A stretch of DNA of 64,000 nt from JALZAI01 sp038212215 (GCA_038212215.1 JBBQUT010000013.1:1-64000), one strand, 5' to 3'. Shown: positions 55,169-63,720, counted from the first letter of the stretch. A program made the numbers and translations. Notes: generated by a model not told the origin, from the sequence alone.

Positions 55169-56085
55169 TGATCGGATCGCGCCCGCCGCCCCCGCTGTCG
55201 CAGTCGGTGTTCGACCGGTCCGCGCACCGCCGAGGCGACGCCGCGTGGCTCGCCGACGCCTGGCGACGCGCTCGGGTGGTAGTGATCAGCCCGACGTCCT
55301 CGACCCCGGTCGCCGAGGACCCGCGCGGTCCCGTCCGCACGGTCATGCGCACGGCCAGCGACTTCCCGGCGGAGGTGACGCGGCGCTTCCTCGGCACGTC
55401 CGGGAACGAGATCTACTTCACGGTCACCGTCGAACCGGACACCGAGCGGTGGCAGACGCTGCGCGAGGTGGGCCCGACCGCCGACGATCTGGATGCCGGG
55501 CTGCTTGTCAGCGCGGTAGCGCTGGAGCAGTGGCACCAGCGTCACACGCACTGTCCGCTGTGCGGGACGCCGACGATGGAGTCGCAGGCCGGCTGGACGC
55601 GCACCTGCCCCTTAGACGGTAGCCAGCACTTTCCACGCACGGACCCTGCGGTGATCATGCTGATCCACGACGGGGGTGGGCTGGCGCTGCTCGGCCGCGG
55701 GCCGCAGTGGGGTGCCGGACGATTCTCGACGCTCGCCGGATTCGTCGAACCCGGCGAATCGCTCGAGGCCGCCGTCGCGCGCGAGGTCTACGAAGAGGTC
55801 GGCATCGCGGTCACCGACATCAACTATGTCGGCAGCCAGCCGTGGCCGTTCCCGGCCTCGCTGATGCTCGGCTTCACGGCTCGGCTCGACGGGGATCCGG
55901 CGCTCACGCTCGATCCGGTCGAGATGGCTGAGGCCGCCTGGTTCAGCCGGGCCGAGATCGCTGCCGCCCGGGATTGGGTCGACGAGGACCTCCCTGCCGA
56001 GCCGGGCCGCCGGCTGCGGGCGATCCCACCGCGCTTCTCGATCTCGCGGTATCTGATCGACCGCTGGCTTGTCGGCGAAAGCTGA
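55168..56085 (+). CDS. nudC: NAD(+)/NADH diphosphatase NudC
   Basis: This 305-aa protein has an N-terminal domain, a zinc ribbon (CPLCG and CPLDG), FPRTDPAVI, the Nudix box GFVEPGESLEAAVAREVYEEVGI and the NudC-specific SQPWPFPAS. These identify the NADH pyrophosphatase that also removes NAD caps from RNA. The fourth zinc ligand of the ribbon is not a Cys in the usual CPxxG position (Cys-Pro-Leu-Asp), so the site may use His. GTG 55168 is the likely start. It lies between adnAB and uvrD2, as in mycobacteria. Confidence 0.94.
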   Translation: MIGSRPPPPLSQSVFDRSAHRRGDAAWLADAWRRARVVVISPTSSTPVAEDPRGPVRTVMRTASDFPAEVTRRFLGTSGNEIYFTVTVEPDTERWQTLREVGPTADDLDAGLLVSAVALEQWHQRHTHCPLCGTPTMESQAGWTRTCPLDGSQHFPRTDPAVIMLIHDGGGLALLGRGPQWGAGRFSTLAGFVEPGESLEAAVAREVYEEVGIAVTDINYVGSQPWPFPASLMLGFTARLDGDPALTLDPVEMAEAAWFSRAEIAAARDWVDEDLPAEPGRRLRAIPPRFSISRYLIDRWLVGES

Positions 56086-56090
56086 CAGGT

Positions 56091-59000
56091 TCAGCGCTGG
56101 CCGACGAGGTCGAATGCCCGCCACATCGCCGCATAGCGCCCGTCCGCCCTGATGAGTTCGTCGTGCGTTCCGCTCTCGGCCACGACTCCGTTGGCGATGA
56201 GGGCGATCCGATCGGCGGCCCGCGCGGTCTGCAGCCGGTGCGCGATGACGATCGTGGTTCGCCGCTTTGCGACGTGCCGGATCGCGGCGCTCACTCGCGC
56301 CTCGGTGTCGAGATCAACGTTGGACGTCGCCTCGTCGAGGAGCAGCAGCGCCGGATCGACGAGTTCCGCACGCGCCAGCGCGATCAGCTGCCGCTGGCCT
56401 GAGCTCAGTGACGCGCCGCGCTCGCCCAGTTCATGCAGGTAGCCGCCGGCCAGACCCGCGACCAGCTCGTGCGCTCCGACCGCGCGGGCCGCCGCCTCGA
56501 CCTCCTCGTCGGACGCCGCGGGCCGGCCGTAGGCGATGTTGTCGCGGACAGTGCCCGTGAACAGGAACGCCTCCTGCGGTACGTAACCGAGTTCGGCGTG
56601 GAAGGAAGCGGTGTCCAGTGAACGCAGATCAACACCGTCGACAGCGATGTGCCCGGCGCTCGGATCGTAGAACCGAGCGAGCAACTTGAGCACCGTCGAC
56701 TTGCCGGCGCCGGTCTCACCGACGAGCGCGACGGTCTCGCCTGCCGCGACGTGCAGATCGACACCGCGCAGCGCGTCCCCGGCGCCGCCGGGATAGGCGA
56801 AGCGCACGCCCTGCAAGCTCAGCTCGCCGCGCAGGCGCCCCGGCACGATCGGGTCGTCCGGCGCCGGTGTCAGGGTCTCCAGTTCCATCAGCTGCGCGAT
56901 CCGCCGCACCGACACCCGGGTTTGTTGCCACGAGTCGAACACTTGCGAGAGCTGCTGGATCGGGGAGAAGAACATGTCGACGTAAAGGATGAACGCGATC
57001 AGCGCCCCGGTGCTGAGCCGGCCGGACGTGATCAGGCCGGCGCCGACGCCGAGCACAATTGCATCCGCGACCGCGGATAGAAACTGCACGAACGGGAAGT
57101 ACGTGGCGACCAACCGCTGCGCCCGCACGCGGGTGCGCAGATAGTCCCGGCCGAGGTTGTGGAACCGGGCCACTGTGAGGGACTCGTGGCCAAACGCCTG
57201 CGCCTCGCGTACGCCGGAGAGGCTTTCCTGGAAGTCGGCGTTGACCGCGGCGATCCGGTCGCGGGCCACGTCGTAGAGCCGAGATGCCCGGCGGCGGAAC
57301 CAGATCGTCGCGGCGGTCAAGGGCACGATCACGCTGAGGGTGAGCAATCCGAGTTCGACGTCGACGACGACGAGCGTCACGCCGACGCCGAGGAAGGTCA
57401 CGCAGGCGACCAGCGCGGACAGCAGCCCGTTCTGCACCAACGACTGGAATTGGTCGACGTCCGTGATCATCCGGGTCATGACCCGTCCCGACATTTCCCG
57501 CTCGTAGTAGTCCAGCGACAGTCGTTGCAGCTGCGCCCAGATCCGCACCCGAAGCGAGAGCATGATCCGTTCGGCAGCGCGTCCGGTGACGTAGGTTGAG
57601 GCGGTCTGGTCGAGCAGGTCGGCGAGCGTAACGGCGAGGAATGCCGCGGACGCGGCGAACAGCACGGCCTGCGAACCCTGAGCGACACCGCTGTCGACCC
57701 CGGTCTTGACCAGGTACGGCCCGGCCAGCCCGGCCAGTGCATCAAGCACGACGAGGACGAGTCCGACGAGCAGTGGACGGCGGAATTCGCTCAGCAACCG
57801 CGCCAGCGTGAAGCCGCGCTGTCGACGGCTTTCGGTGGCCACGTCGATCTCGGCGGTGTCGCGGATCGGGCGCAGGGCTGCGACCCGCGCCACCAGTTCG
57901 GGTGTCGCGCCGAGGCCTGGCCCGACGGAAGCGGCAACCGGGTGGCCGGGTCCGGCGCGGTGCGTCTGCTGCCACGCTGCGGCGGTCACCGGGCGCTGCT
58001 GCCAGTGCGCATCGCTCGCCTGCGGCTCCCATGCCCCATCGGTCAGGGGCGGCGCGGTCAGCTCGGCGAGCGCTTCCACGCTATCGCCGGCTTGCGCGAG
58101 CAGGTCGTCCTCCAGCCCGAGCAGCAGGCGGCGGTAGAACGCGCTGCGCTCGACGAGCTCGTCGTGAGTGCCATCGTCGACCACACGGCCACGGTCGAGC
58201 ACGACGATGCGCTCGGCCAGGTTGAGCGTCGAGAGGCGGTGCGCGATCAGCAGTGTCGTCCGGTCGGCGAGCACGCCACGAAGCGCCGCCTGGATTGCCT
58301 CTTCGGTGCGTGCGTCGACGGCGCTGGTGGCATCGTCGAGCACGAGCACACGCGGGTCGGCCAGGATCGCGCGCGCGAGCGCGATGCGCTGGCGCTGCCC
58401 ACCGGAGAGCGTCAGCCCCCGCTCCCCGACGACGGTGTCGTAACCGGCGGGCAATTCGCAGATGAACTGGTCGGCCTGTGCGGCAACTGCGGCGGCCTCG
58501 ACGGCTGCCCGGCTCGCGTCCGGGCGGCCGTAGGCGATGTTCGAAGCAACAGTGTCGGAGAACAGAAAGCTCTCCTCGAAGGCGTAGGCGGTGCCGCGCC
58601 GCAGCGAGCGGAGGGTGAGCGCGCGCAGGTCGTGCCCATCGAGCAGCACGCGGCCCTGGTCGGGGTCGTAGAAACGCGCGACCAAGGCCGCCAGGGTCGA
58701 CTTGCCGCTGCCGCTTGGGCCGACGAAGGCGATCCGTTCGCCGACCTTGATCCGCAAGTCGATGCCGCGCAGCACCGGTGTCGTGTGGTCATAGCTGAAG
58801 TGGACGTCCTCGAAGACGATCTCGCCGCGCACCTGAGCGAGCTCCGCCGCGTCCGCCGCGTCGGCGATCGACGGACGCAGATCGAGCAACTGCAGGATGC
58901 GTTCCGCGCCGGCGCGAGCCTGCTGGCCCACAGTCAGCACACCGGCCAACTGCCGGGCCGGCGCGACGAACTGCCCGACGTAGGTGGAGAAGGCGAGGAA

Positions 59001-59852
59001 CGTGCCGATCGTGATCCGCCCGTGCAGCGCCAGCCAGCCGCCGACGGCGAGGACGGCGACCTGTGCCAGCACCGGGATCGTCTCCAACAGCGGCTGGTAC
59101 CGCGCCCGCAGCCGGGTCGCGCGCATCCGGGCCCCGTACAGGCGTTGCGCTGCTGCGGCGAGCCGCCGCAGCTCACGCTCTTCCTGGCCGAACGCCTTGA
59201 CGACACGCACCCCAGTGACGTCCTCGTCCACGATCTGCGCGACGTCGCCCTCGCGAAGCTGGGCGTCCCAGGTCGCCGGGTACACGCGGCTACGCATGCG
59301 GTAGGACACCGTGAACATTGCCGGCAGCACAAGAATCGCGAGCAGCGCCAGCATTGGCGAGAGCACGAACATGATCGCCAGCGAGATCAACATCCCGAGC
59401 AGGTTCCCGATCACCAGGGGCAGGAAGTTCAGCAGACCCTGGATGAGCGCCGAATCGGAGTTGGCGCGTGCCACCAGCTGCCCGGTCGGCAGCCGCCCCA
59501 GCGTCGTCAAATCCAGGCGCTGCAGATGATCGTGCATGTCGTTACGAAGCTCGTACTGGACGCCGAGACCGATCTGCCCGCCGCGGTATCGGCGCACATA
59601 GGCGAGCGCGAAGGTGAGGACGGCACTGCCGATGAGCAACAGCAGCCAGGGCCACAACGCGCGGTCGCGGGCGACGATGACGTCATCGACGATCGTGCGT
59701 GCGATCAGCGGGACCAGAGCTTGCGACGCACTTCCGAGCACTGCCGCCGCGAGGGCTAGCACGACGTTGCGGCGATGCCGCATCAGGTAGCCCCACAGCC
59801 GGCGCAGCCACCGCGGCTCAGTTCGTTTGTTCGAGGGGGCGACCTCGATCAC
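56091..59852 (-). CDS. Fused ABC exporter (TMD-NBD-TMD-NBD)
   Basis: This 1253-aa protein is a fusion of two half-exporters of the type IV (MsbA-like) class. NBD1 has GPSGSGKSTLA (about 377), LSGGQRQRIALARA and VLVLDDATSAVD, where the catalytic Glu after Walker B is Asp (about 504). NBD2 has GETGAGKSTVL, LSSGQRQLIALARAE and LLLLDEATSNVD with Glu. One ATP site is therefore expected to be degenerate, as in heterodimeric exporters. GTG 59852 overlaps the stop of the upstream kinase-like gene as GTGA. The substrate is unknown; drugs or lipids are common for this class. Confidence 0.95.
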   Translation of the reverse strand: MIEVAPSNKRTEPRWLRRLWGYLMRHRRNVVLALAAAVLGSASQALVPLIARTIVDDVIVARDRALWPWLLLLIGSAVLTFALAYVRRYRGGQIGLGVQYELRNDMHDHLQRLDLTTLGRLPTGQLVARANSDSALIQGLLNFLPLVIGNLLGMLISLAIMFVLSPMLALLAILVLPAMFTVSYRMRSRVYPATWDAQLREGDVAQIVDEDVTGVRVVKAFGQEERELRRLAAAAQRLYGARMRATRLRARYQPLLETIPVLAQVAVLAVGGWLALHGRITIGTFLAFSTYVGQFVAPARQLAGVLTVGQQARAGAERILQLLDLRPSIADAADAAELAQVRGEIVFEDVHFSYDHTTPVLRGIDLRIKVGERIAFVGPSGSGKSTLAALVARFYDPDQGRVLLDGHDLRALTLRSLRRGTAYAFEESFLFSDTVASNIAYGRPDASRAAVEAAAVAAQADQFICELPAGYDTVVGERGLTLSGGQRQRIALARAILADPRVLVLDDATSAVDARTEEAIQAALRGVLADRTTLLIAHRLSTLNLAERIVVLDRGRVVDDGTHDELVERSAFYRRLLLGLEDDLLAQAGDSVEALAELTAPPLTDGAWEPQASDAHWQQRPVTAAAWQQTHRAGPGHPVAASVGPGLGATPELVARVAALRPIRDTAEIDVATESRRQRGFTLARLLSEFRRPLLVGLVLVVLDALAGLAGPYLVKTGVDSGVAQGSQAVLFAASAAFLAVTLADLLDQTASTYVTGRAAERIMLSLRVRIWAQLQRLSLDYYEREMSGRVMTRMITDVDQFQSLVQNGLLSALVACVTFLGVGVTLVVVDVELGLLTLSVIVPLTAATIWFRRRASRLYDVARDRIAAVNADFQESLSGVREAQAFGHESLTVARFHNLGRDYLRTRVRAQRLVATYFPFVQFLSAVADAIVLGVGAGLITSGRLSTGALIAFILYVDMFFSPIQQLSQVFDSWQQTRVSVRRIAQLMELETLTPAPDDPIVPGRLRGELSLQGVRFAYPGGAGDALRGVDLHVAAGETVALVGETGAGKSTVLKLLARFYDPSAGHIAVDGVDLRSLDTASFHAELGYVPQEAFLFTGTVRDNIAYGRPAASDEEVEAAARAVGAHELVAGLAGGYLHELGERGASLSSGQRQLIALARAELVDPALLLLDEATSNVDLDTEARVSAAIRHVAKRRTTIVIAHRLQTARAADRIALIANGVVAESGTHDELIRADGRYAAMWRAFDLVGQR

Positions 59853-60568
59853 ATCGGACGCCCGTCGTCGCCTCGTTGCGCTCGGCTACGCCGACAGAGC
59901 CCGACCACATTTGTTCGCTCGCAGGCGTCGCTCTCACCTCGCTCGCTCAGGCCCCGGACGGCGGGACGAGCCGGATCGTCGAGGCGCACGACAATATCGG
60001 CTACCTCCTCGGGCCGGACCTCGTCGCGGTAGCGCTGTATCGCCGGCAGCAGCCACGCGTCTTCGGCCGGGGTACGGCGCGCCAGCGCGGCAGCCGACAT
60101 GGCCGCGTGCACGGTCAGGTCGAACGGTAGGCCGCGCCCGAGTATTGCTGCGCCGCTCACGATGACGATCATGCCGGGCGGCGCGTCCTGCATGGCGGCG
60201 CGGGTGGCGCGGTTGGTCTGCGGGTCACGCAACGACGGCAGGAACCGGCCCGAGGCCAGCACCGGGTCGAGCACCTCGCGCCGAAGCGCGTCCGAATCGA
60301 GCCAGTTCAGGTAGCTCGCCTGGTCCTGCCTGCCGTATTCGAAGCGCAGCGACGCGTCGCGCCAGAACAGCTCGGCCCGGATGTGACCGACCGGACGTCC
60401 CCGCGCCCGCAACGGCTCGATCAGGGACGCGGCCAATATGTGCGGGCGCGCACAAAGCGCGCCGTCCACAGCGACCCGGCGAGTTCCGGGGCCCGACGCG
60501 AGGCAATCGGCCAGACTCTCGGCGAGTAACTCCGGCGAGAGCGGCAGGTACGCTCCCTGCCAGCTCAT
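59849..60568 (-). CDS. Uridine kinase-like protein with degenerate P-loop
   Basis: This 239-aa protein resembles actinobacterial uridine kinase-like proteins over FWRDASLRFEYGRQDQASYLNWLDSDALRREVLDPV and PFDLTVHAAMSAAALARRTP, with WLLPAIQRY. At the P-loop position the sequence is VAVDGALCARPHIL with no GKT/S, so ATP binding may be lost. The last 25 residues (SERGESDACERTNVVGLCRRSR...) are encoded by a copy of the dispersed repeat. ATG 60568 overlaps the mycoredoxin stop (ATGA), and the stop overlaps the ABC gene start, making a three-gene coupled operon. Confidence 0.72.
   Translation of the reverse strand: MSWQGAYLPLSPELLAESLADCLASGPGTRRVAVDGALCARPHILAASLIEPLRARGRPVGHIRAELFWRDASLRFEYGRQDQASYLNWLDSDALRREVLDPVLASGRFLPSLRDPQTNRATRAAMQDAPPGMIVIVSGAAILGRGLPFDLTVHAAMSAAALARRTPAEDAWLLPAIQRYRDEVRPEEVADIVVRLDDPARPAVRGLSERGESDACERTNVVGLCRRSRAQRGDDGRPM
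59868..59945. repeat. Dispersed repeat copy forming the kinase-like C-terminus
   Basis: On the minus strand this stretch matches the 55098-55168 unit through GAGCGA, AATGTG, TCGGGCT and the GAGCGCA-CGAGGC end. It lies inside the coding region and encodes the SER/GE-rich C-terminal tail. Confidence 0.7.
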
Positions 60569-60819
60569 GAGCCGAGCTGGGCCTGTACTTCTGCGAGGCT
60601 GGGGTTGGTGAGAGCGGTGCCGTCGGCGAACACCAGGGTGGGCACTGTCTTGTTGCCGCCGTTGACGTTCATCACGAACACTGCGGCGCTGTCGTCGGCC
60701 TCGATGTCGACTTCGGTGTAGCTGATGCCCTCGCGCTGCAGTTGCGCCTTCAGCCGCGAGCAAAAGCCGCACCACGCGGTCGTGTACATGGTCAGGGGCT
60801 GGGCCAATTGTGCGGTCAT
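60565..60819 (-). CDS. mrx1: Mycoredoxin-type glutaredoxin
   Basis: This 84-aa thioredoxin-fold protein has the active site WCGFC (Cys17 and Cys20), the cis-Pro in TVPTLVFADG, and lacks the GSH-binding features of classical glutaredoxins. It fits mycoredoxin-1, which reduces mycothiolated proteins (family usually CGYC). ATG 60819. It is the first gene of the mrx1/kinase-like/ABC operon and is divergent from uvrD2, as in mycobacteria. Confidence 0.9.
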   Translation of the reverse strand: MTAQLAQPLTMYTTAWCGFCSRLKAQLQREGISYTEVDIEADDSAAVFVMNVNGGNKTVPTLVFADGTALTNPSLAEVQAQLGS

Positions 60820-60902
60820 ATTGGCTTGAACCGCCTCGTCAGGATCCCCATTCCCGTAGGCGTGGAGCGCGCTGTCAGGGATCGCTGGCAGTATCGGACG
60901 GC

Positions 60903-62903
60903 GTGACGGATGTCGAAGCGGTGCTGCGCGGGCTCGACCCCGAGCAGCGTGCGGCAGCCGAGGCTGTCCGCGGGCCGGTGTGCATCCTCGCCGGAGCCGG
61001 CACCGGCAAGACCCGCGCGATCACGCACCGGATCGCCTACCAGGTGCGGACCGGTGCGGTCCCAGCCGGCCAGCTGCTGGCGGTCACCTTCACCGCCCGC
61101 GCGGCGGGCGAGCTGCGCACCCGGCTGCGGGCACTCGGCGCGCAAGGCGTTCAGGCGCGCACGTTCCACGCCGCAGCAATGCGTCAGCTGCAGTATTTCG
61201 CGCCGCGGGTGCTCGGTGGCGCGATGCCCGATATCGTCGACAACCCGCTGCGGCTGGTCGGCAACGCCGCGGCGCGCCTGCAGTTGCGCAGCGACCGCAC
61301 CGAGGTCCGCGACCTGGCGAGCGAGATCGACTGGGCAAAGGCCGTGCTGGCCACGCCCGACGCATACGCCGAGCGGGCGCGCCAGGCCGGGCGCGAAACT
61401 GCGGTGACGCCAGCGACGGTCGCGAAGGTGTTCACCGAGTACGAGGACACCAAGCGGCGCGCGGGGGTGATCGATTTTGCCGACTTGCTGATGATCATGG
61501 CGGGCGCGATCGAGGAGTTCCCCGACGTTGCTGCCGAGGTCCGTGCACGCTACCGGCATTTCGTCGTCGATGAGTATCAGGACGTCTCACCGCTGCAGCA
61601 GCGACTGCTCGACGCGTGGCTCGGCGGACGCAATGACGTGTGTGTGGTCGGTGACGCCAACCAGACGATCTACAGCTTCGCCGGAGCCACCCCGCGGCAC
61701 CTACTGGGCTTCCGCAACCGCTTCCCGGACGCCGTCCTGGTCCGCCTGCAACGCGACTATCGCTCCACCCCGCAGGTCGTCGCGCTCGCGAACCGGCTGG
61801 TGCGCGGCGCGGCGAGCGTGAAACTCACCTTGATCGGGCAGCGCCCGGACGGTCCGGAGCCCACCTTCGCCGAATTTGACGACGAGGCGGGCGAGGCGAC
61901 GCAGGTCGCGCGCGAATGCCTCGCGCTGATCGAGAACGGCACGCCCGCGGCGGAGATCGCTGTGCTGTTCCGGATCAACGCGCAGTCCGAGGTGTACGAG
62001 CAGGCGCTCGGCGACGCGCGCGTGCCTTACGTGCTGCGCGGCGGGGAGCGGTTCTTCGATCGCCGCGAGGTCCGCGAGGCGCGGCTGCTGCTGCGCGGCG
62101 CGGCCCGCGCCGGTCAAGACGGCGACACGCTGACCGGGGCGGTGCATGCCGTGCTGTCCGGGATGGGCTGGCACCCCGACGTGGCGCCACCGGGGGGCGC
62201 GGCCCGCGAACGGTGGGAATCGCTGAATGCTCTGGTCGCGCTCGCCGACGATCTTGTCGCCACCGTCACGGATGCCCAACTCGGCCACCTCGTCGCCGAA
62301 CTGGACAGCCGCGCCGAGGCGCAGCACGCCCCGACGGTGCAAGGCGTCACGCTGGCGTCCTTGCACTCTGCCAAGGGGTTGGAATGGGACGTGGTTTTCC
62401 TCGTCGGGCTCACCGACACGATGCTGCCGATCCAGCACGCGACCACCGACGAGCAAATCGCCGAGGAGCGCCGCCTGCTCTACGTCGGGATCACCAGGGC
62501 GCGCGAGCGATTGGCGCTGTCCTGGGCGCTGGCGCGCAGCGCAGGGCAGCGTCGCAGCCGCCGGCCAAGTCGCTTCCTCGAAGGCCTGCGTCCGCACACC
62601 GCGCGCGACACCGTGAAGCCCGCCAAGAAAAAGGTGGTGGCACCCGAGGCCGCCGATGCCGAGCTCTTCGCCCGGCTGCGCGCCTGGCGCCGCACCCAGG
62701 CCGAGGCGCAGAAGGTCCCGCCCTACGTCGTGTTCAGCGACGCCACATTGGTCGCGATCGCCGACGCAAGGCCTTCCTCGCGCGGCGCGCTGGCCCAGAT
62801 CTCCGGGATCGGGCCCACCAAGCTGACCCGCTACGCAACACCAGTGCTGGCCGTGCTCGGCGGCGCCGACGCGAGCGAGGTCGACCCGGTCGACGTGTCC
62901 TGA
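60903..62903 (+). CDS. uvrD2: ATP-dependent helicase UvrD2 (with HRDC domain)
   Basis: This 666-aa SF1 helicase has Walker A GAGTGKT (Lys36), TFTARAAGEL, DEYQDVSPLQ, GDANQTIYSFAG, LHSAKGLEWDVV and YVGITRARE. A C-terminal HRDC domain (about 595-660) reads VPPYVVFSDATLVAIADARPSSRGALAQISGIG. The tetracysteine motif that joins motor and HRDC in mycobacterial UvrD2 is not seen: the linker (about 555-590) has no Cys. GTG 60903 is the likely start. The upstream extension to 60810 overlaps mrx1. Confidence 0.93.
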   Translation: MTDVEAVLRGLDPEQRAAAEAVRGPVCILAGAGTGKTRAITHRIAYQVRTGAVPAGQLLAVTFTARAAGELRTRLRALGAQGVQARTFHAAAMRQLQYFAPRVLGGAMPDIVDNPLRLVGNAAARLQLRSDRTEVRDLASEIDWAKAVLATPDAYAERARQAGRETAVTPATVAKVFTEYEDTKRRAGVIDFADLLMIMAGAIEEFPDVAAEVRARYRHFVVDEYQDVSPLQQRLLDAWLGGRNDVCVVGDANQTIYSFAGATPRHLLGFRNRFPDAVLVRLQRDYRSTPQVVALANRLVRGAASVKLTLIGQRPDGPEPTFAEFDDEAGEATQVARECLALIENGTPAAEIAVLFRINAQSEVYEQALGDARVPYVLRGGERFFDRREVREARLLLRGAARAGQDGDTLTGAVHAVLSGMGWHPDVAPPGGAARERWESLNALVALADDLVATVTDAQLGHLVAELDSRAEAQHAPTVQGVTLASLHSAKGLEWDVVFLVGLTDTMLPIQHATTDEQIAEERRLLYVGITRARERLALSWALARSAGQRRSRRPSRFLEGLRPHTARDTVKPAKKKVVAPEAADAELFARLRAWRRTQAEAQKVPPYVVFSDATLVAIADARPSSRGALAQISGIGPTKLTRYATPVLAVLGGADASEVDPVDVS

Positions 62904-62927
62904 GCCGCAAGTTTCGCTAAAGCGCCA

Positions 62928-62966
62928 GTAATTCACTTGCGCCCAGTTTCTAGGCTTCGTTAGCCT
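62928..62966 (+). promoter_or_regulatory. Possible whiB7 autoregulated promoter
   Basis: An AT-rich patch (AGTAATTCA, 62928-62936) sits just upstream of a -35-like TTGCGC (62937-62942), with a -10-like TAGCCT at 62961-62966 (18-bp spacer). WhiB7 with sigma-A is known to bind an AT-rich patch just upstream of the -35 at its own promoter. The assignment is by eye. Confidence 0.45.
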
Positions 62967-63020
62967 GCAATCACGCCGCGCGAGTGCGTTGCGACATCGA
63001 ATGAGCAGGGGGTGGCCATC

Positions 63021-63221
63021 GTGCTGAACAACACCAACAGCTGGCCAGCCGCCGTCTCGTTCGCGCCGATCCTGGCGCCCACCGTCGTGAACGTTGCTGG
63101 GACAGATCTGTCCGCGCACCGCGTGCCGACTGGTGTCTCGGGCTTCGTCGGCGCCACCACGCTCGGAATGCGGCCCCGTACCGCCCAGCTGCACAGTCCA
63201 CCTCGAGGACGACCTCGCTGA
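63021..63221 (+). CDS. Upstream ORF in the whiB7 leader
   Basis: This is a 66-aa ORF from GTG 63021, preceded by GCAGGGGG at 63005-63012 (about 8-nt spacing). It ends 24 bp before the terminator hairpin. The peptide has no domain and ends HSPPRGRPR. A longer in-frame start at GTG 63012 lacks SD spacing. WhiB7 leaders in mycobacteria and Streptomyces contain uORFs whose stalled translation prevents termination. This ORF probably serves that role. Confidence 0.75.
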   Translation: MLNNTNSWPAAVSFAPILAPTVVNVAGTDLSAHRVPTGVSGFVGATTLGMRPRTAQLHSPPRGRPR

Positions 63222-63245
63222 GTTACAACTCGGCGATCGGCTCCT

Positions 63246-63287
63246 CGAGGCCGCGGCTCCCAGCCTGGGAACCGCGGCCTCGTTTTT
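63246..63287 (+). terminator. Intrinsic terminator in the whiB7 leader (attenuator)
   Basis: CGAGGCCGCGG (63246-63256) pairs perfectly with CCGCGGCCTCG (63272-63282), with a further inner stem TCCCA/TGGGA, and is followed directly by TTTTT (63283-63287). It lies between the uORF and whiB7, so most transcripts should stop here unless the 5' arm is sequestered. CCTCG in the uORF end (63213-63217) could pair with CGAGG at 63246-63250 as an antiterminator. Confidence 0.9.
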
Positions 63288-63371
63288 GTATCTGCGCATC
63301 CCATCACATCGTCAGACAAGCCATGGACAGCCAATGCACCTATATCCGACCGACCCGCTACATCCAAGATC

Positions 63372-63384
63372 AAGGAGGTGATCC
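63372..63384 (+). promoter_or_regulatory. 13-nt perfect Shine-Dalgarno of whiB7
   Basis: AAGGAGGTGATCC at 63372-63384 is complementary to 13 consecutive bases of the canonical 16S rRNA 3' end. It sits 3 bp before the GTG start at 63388 (9 nt from the core GGAGG). This is much longer than a usual SD. Confidence 0.9.
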
Positions 63385-63387
63385 GAG

Positions 63388-63720
63388 GTGTTGACCAGCT
63401 ATTCGGATGCGGACCTCGTCGCCGAGCTCGGGCTCGGCGTGGAGACGCTGGATCCGCTCTCCAAGCAGTGCCCTGACGACGTGCCGTGCCGCGTTCAGGA
63501 CGCCGAACTCTGGTTCGGCGAGACTCCGGCCGACCTGGAGCAGGCGAAGGCGTTCTGCCACGGCTGCCCGGCCCGGCTGGCGTGCCTGGCCGGCGCCCTC
63601 GAGCGTCGGGAGCCGTGGGGCGTGTGGGGTGGCGAAATCTTCGAGCGCGGCGAGATCGTCGCTCGAAAGCGCCCGCGCGGGCGTCCCCGCAAACTCGTAC
63701 GCATCGAGGTGGCAGCCTGA
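63388..63720 (+). CDS. whiB7: WhiB7 transcription factor
   Basis: This 110-aa Wbl protein has the Fe-S ligands Cys34, Cys57, Cys60 and Cys66 (CHGCPARLAC), the beta-turn EPWGVWGGE, and a C-terminal AT-hook RGRPRK (97-102) that separates WhiB7 from other Wbl proteins. It binds sigma-A and activates intrinsic resistance and its own promoter when ribosome-targeting drugs or amino acid shortage relieve attenuation. An additional Cys28 is present. It is located downstream of uvrD2, as in mycobacteria. Confidence 0.95.
   Translation: MLTSYSDADLVAELGLGVETLDPLSKQCPDDVPCRVQDAELWFGETPADLEQAKAFCHGCPARLACLAGALERREPWGVWGGEIFERGEIVARKRPRGRPRKLVRIEVAA

Noticed and set aside
57942..59759. 605-aa plus-strand open frame opposite the ABC exporter
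   Set aside because: The ABC exporter motifs on the minus strand are complete. The plus-strand frame is a shadow rich in Gln/Arg/Glu.
63001..63027. Eight-codon ORF MSRGWPSC in the whiB7 leader
   Set aside because: It has no good SD and overlaps the better-supported uORF. Kept only as a minor alternative.
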